From assembly GCA_965662565.1 (NCBI GenBank), contig CBFIHS010000066.1:1-7422 (forward strand): a stretch of DNA of 7,422 nt. Direction: 5' to 3'. Made by a program: the position numbers and the translations under genes. The first letter of the stretch is position 1. Each line of letters begins with the position of its first letter. Positions 7,086 to 7,422 of the stretch are shown here, in pieces. The stretch is from UBA5109 sp965662565 (GTDB lineage Bacteria; Pseudomonadota; Gammaproteobacteria; Pseudomonadales; Pseudohongiellaceae). A model generated the notes under the pieces. It was not told the origin of the DNA. It ran no database searches and was given only the letters and a program-made list of their open reading frames with translations.

Positions 7086-7100
7086 TACAATAGGCAGCCG
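7086..7100 (+). promoter_or_regulatory. Candidate tRNA-Met -10 element and GC-rich discriminator
   Basis: TACAAT (7086-7091, 5 of 6 to consensus) is followed directly by AGGCAGCCG, a GC-rich discriminator of the kind seen at stringently controlled stable-RNA promoters. A start near 7098 would leave a leader of about 17 nt before the tRNA. No good -35 is seen. The nearest is TTCGAA at 7061-7066, with a long 19-nt spacer. Confidence 0.4.
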
Positions 7101-7114
7101 CAGTAGGAATTTAT

Positions 7115-7191
7115 GGCTACGTAGCTCAGCTGGTTAGAGCACAGCATTCATAATGCTGGGGTCGGTGGTTCAAGTCCACCCGTAGCTACCA
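7115..7191 (+). tRNA. Elongator tRNA-Met (anticodon CAT)
   Basis: A complete 77-nt cloverleaf. The acceptor GGCTACG (7115-7121) pairs with CGTAGCT (7181-7187), then A73 and an encoded CCA (7189-7191). The D stem is GCTC/GAGC. The anticodon stem CAGCA/TGCTG closes the loop TTCATAA with CAT at 7149-7151. The T stem GGTGG/CCACC (7164-7168 / 7176-7180) holds TTCAAGT. It is an elongator rather than an initiator because G1 is paired and the anticodon stem lacks the GGG/CCC run. It resembles E. coli elongator Met rather than the lysidine-modified tRNA-Ile. The oddity is T72, giving a G1-U72 wobble where a G-C pair is usual. The gene directly precedes an integrase-bearing region. Confidence 0.96.
7164..7191 (+). 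other. Probable attL core: 3' end of tRNA-Met
   Basis: Integrases of the P4 type commonly recombine at the 3' end of tRNA genes, and the integrase gene then lies just inside the element, reading away from the tRNA. That arrangement is exactly what is seen here: tRNA 3' end at 7191, then 176 nt of AT-rich DNA with repeats, then the integrase start at 7368. The core is placed from the T stem to CCA by analogy. Its true ends cannot be set without the matching copy at the far end of the element. Confidence 0.55.
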
Positions 7192-7222
7192 AACTCTTTT
7201 CCTCTAACATCCATATCAGTCA

Positions 7223-7248
7223 AAAATACTCTATTTTTATAGTATTTT
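7223..7248. repeat. AT-rich 8-bp palindrome downstream of tRNA-Met
   Basis: AAAATACT (7223-7230) and AGTATTTT (7241-7248) form a perfect inverted repeat with a 10-nt AT-only loop apart from one C. It lies in the lowest-GC part of the window (14 G or C in 7201-7260). It could be a weak tRNA terminator, or a bent or protein-bound part of the att region. The low GC content makes it a poor intrinsic terminator. Confidence 0.4.
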
Positions 7249-7288
7249 AATTCAAAACTAGTCTATAGTAATCCTCATAAGTTCACCT

Positions 7289-7354
7289 ATATACCGTCAT
7301 TTTGACGGCACATCTGACGGTATAAAGCATCTTATTTATCCATATACCGTCATT
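7289..7354. repeat. TATACCGTCA repeat cluster before the integrase
   Basis: Three 10-nt copies are present: TATACCGTCA direct at 7290-7299, inverted (TGACGGTATA) at 7315-7324, and direct again at 7343-7352. An extra inverted half-site TGACGG lies at 7303-7308, forming with the first copy a perfect CCGTCA-TTT-TGACGG hairpin. The outer direct copies are 53 bp apart start to start, about five helical turns, and are identical over 13 nt. The cluster ends 13 nt before the integrase start and overlaps its likely promoter zone. Arm-type integrase binding sites or an autoregulatory operator are the natural readings. Confidence 0.75.
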
Positions 7355-7367
7355 GATGGAGTCTGCT

Positions 7368-7422
7368 ATGAGACACAAGTTAACGGCTACTGCTGTTAAA
7401 CAAGTAAAGCCTTTGGGCAAGG
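7368..7422 (+). CDS. Tyrosine integrase, P4 type (N-terminal fragment, cut by window end)
   Basis: Only 18 codons are in the window, MRHKLTATAVKQVKPLGK, still open at the edge. The pattern LTxxxVKxxKPxxK is the usual opening of the arm-DNA-binding domain (DUF4102 type) of P4-like tyrosine recombinases, which integrate islands and prophages into tRNA genes. The start is supported by GGAG at 7358-7361 with a 6-nt spacer. Position and direction, 176 nt beyond a tRNA-Met and reading away from it, agree with an island-border integrase. The catalytic domain (Arg-His-Arg-Tyr) would lie outside the window and cannot be checked. Confidence comes from the N-terminal motif together with context; the motif alone is short. 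Confidence 0.7.
   Translation, partial: MRHKLTATAVKQVKPLGK

Larger units (their letters stand above)
6868..7114. other. Gene-free spacer between ychF and tRNA-Met
   Basis: This 247-bp stretch holds no credible ORF; the ATG at 6897 gives only 11 codons. It contains the promoter candidate at 6870-6898, a 6-bp hairpin TTCGAT/ATCGAA (6955-6960 / 6964-6969), a 5-bp hairpin CGTAA/TTACG (7033-7037 / 7044-7048), a short direct repeat GGCTTTA (6981-6987 and 7005-7011), and the tRNA promoter candidate near 7086. No GC-rich stem followed by a T-run is present. Confidence 0.6.

Noticed and set aside
7289..7354. CRISPR array
   Set aside because: The repeats are only 10-13 nt, occur in both orientations and have unequal spacers. 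They fit protein-binding sites beside an integrase, not a CRISPR.

Overview
The window reads as a chromosomal housekeeping block of a gammaproteobacterium, and it runs into the left edge of what is probably a tRNA-integrated genomic island. Every recognised gene is on the + strand. The order is TPR lipoprotein (lbcA-like), lolB, ispE, tRNA-Gln(UUG), prs, rplY, pth, ychF, tRNA-Met(CAU). From memory this matches the Pseudomonas aeruginosa PA4667-PA4673.1 neighbourhood. Similar blocks occur in other Pseudomonadales and Oceanospirillales-like marine bacteria. A 60-base hand count inside ychF gives about 43% GC, which is low for Pseudomonas itself, so a moderate-GC relative is more likely. I cannot name a genus.

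Layout: bases 1-3244 hold a tightly packed envelope and isoprenoid operon. The TPR lipoprotein is 5'-truncated by the window edge and followed after 8 nt by lolB, which overlaps ispE by 4 bases (ATGA). A tRNA-Gln gene follows 20 nt after ispE, then an AT-rich spacer and prs. Bases 4401-4477 form an rplY leader with strong secondary-structure potential, including a possible H-type pseudoknot. rplY (long CTC/TL5-type L25), pth and ychF follow, with gaps of 24 and 5 nt. They link 5S rRNA binding, peptidyl-tRNA recycling and a ribosome-associated ATPase. The start of pth contains a perfect 13-bp hairpin.

Bases 6868-7114 hold no gene, but a consensus-like promoter sits immediately after ychF. The elongator tRNA-Met at 7115-7191 is followed by a sharp drop in GC (14 of 60 bases at 7201-7260), an AT-rich palindrome and three copies of TATACCGTCA in mixed orientation. 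The last feature is the first 18 codons of a protein resembling the N-terminal arm-binding domain of P4-type tyrosine integrases. The tRNA carries U72 opposite G1 (a G-U wobble), which may mark an att crossover.

How the genes work together: the left half serves outer-membrane lipoprotein biology (LolB, LbcA-like) and precursor supply (IspE for isoprenoids, Prs for PRPP). The right half serves translation. No complete new system is visible. If there is one, it would be cargo of the island to the right of base 7422.
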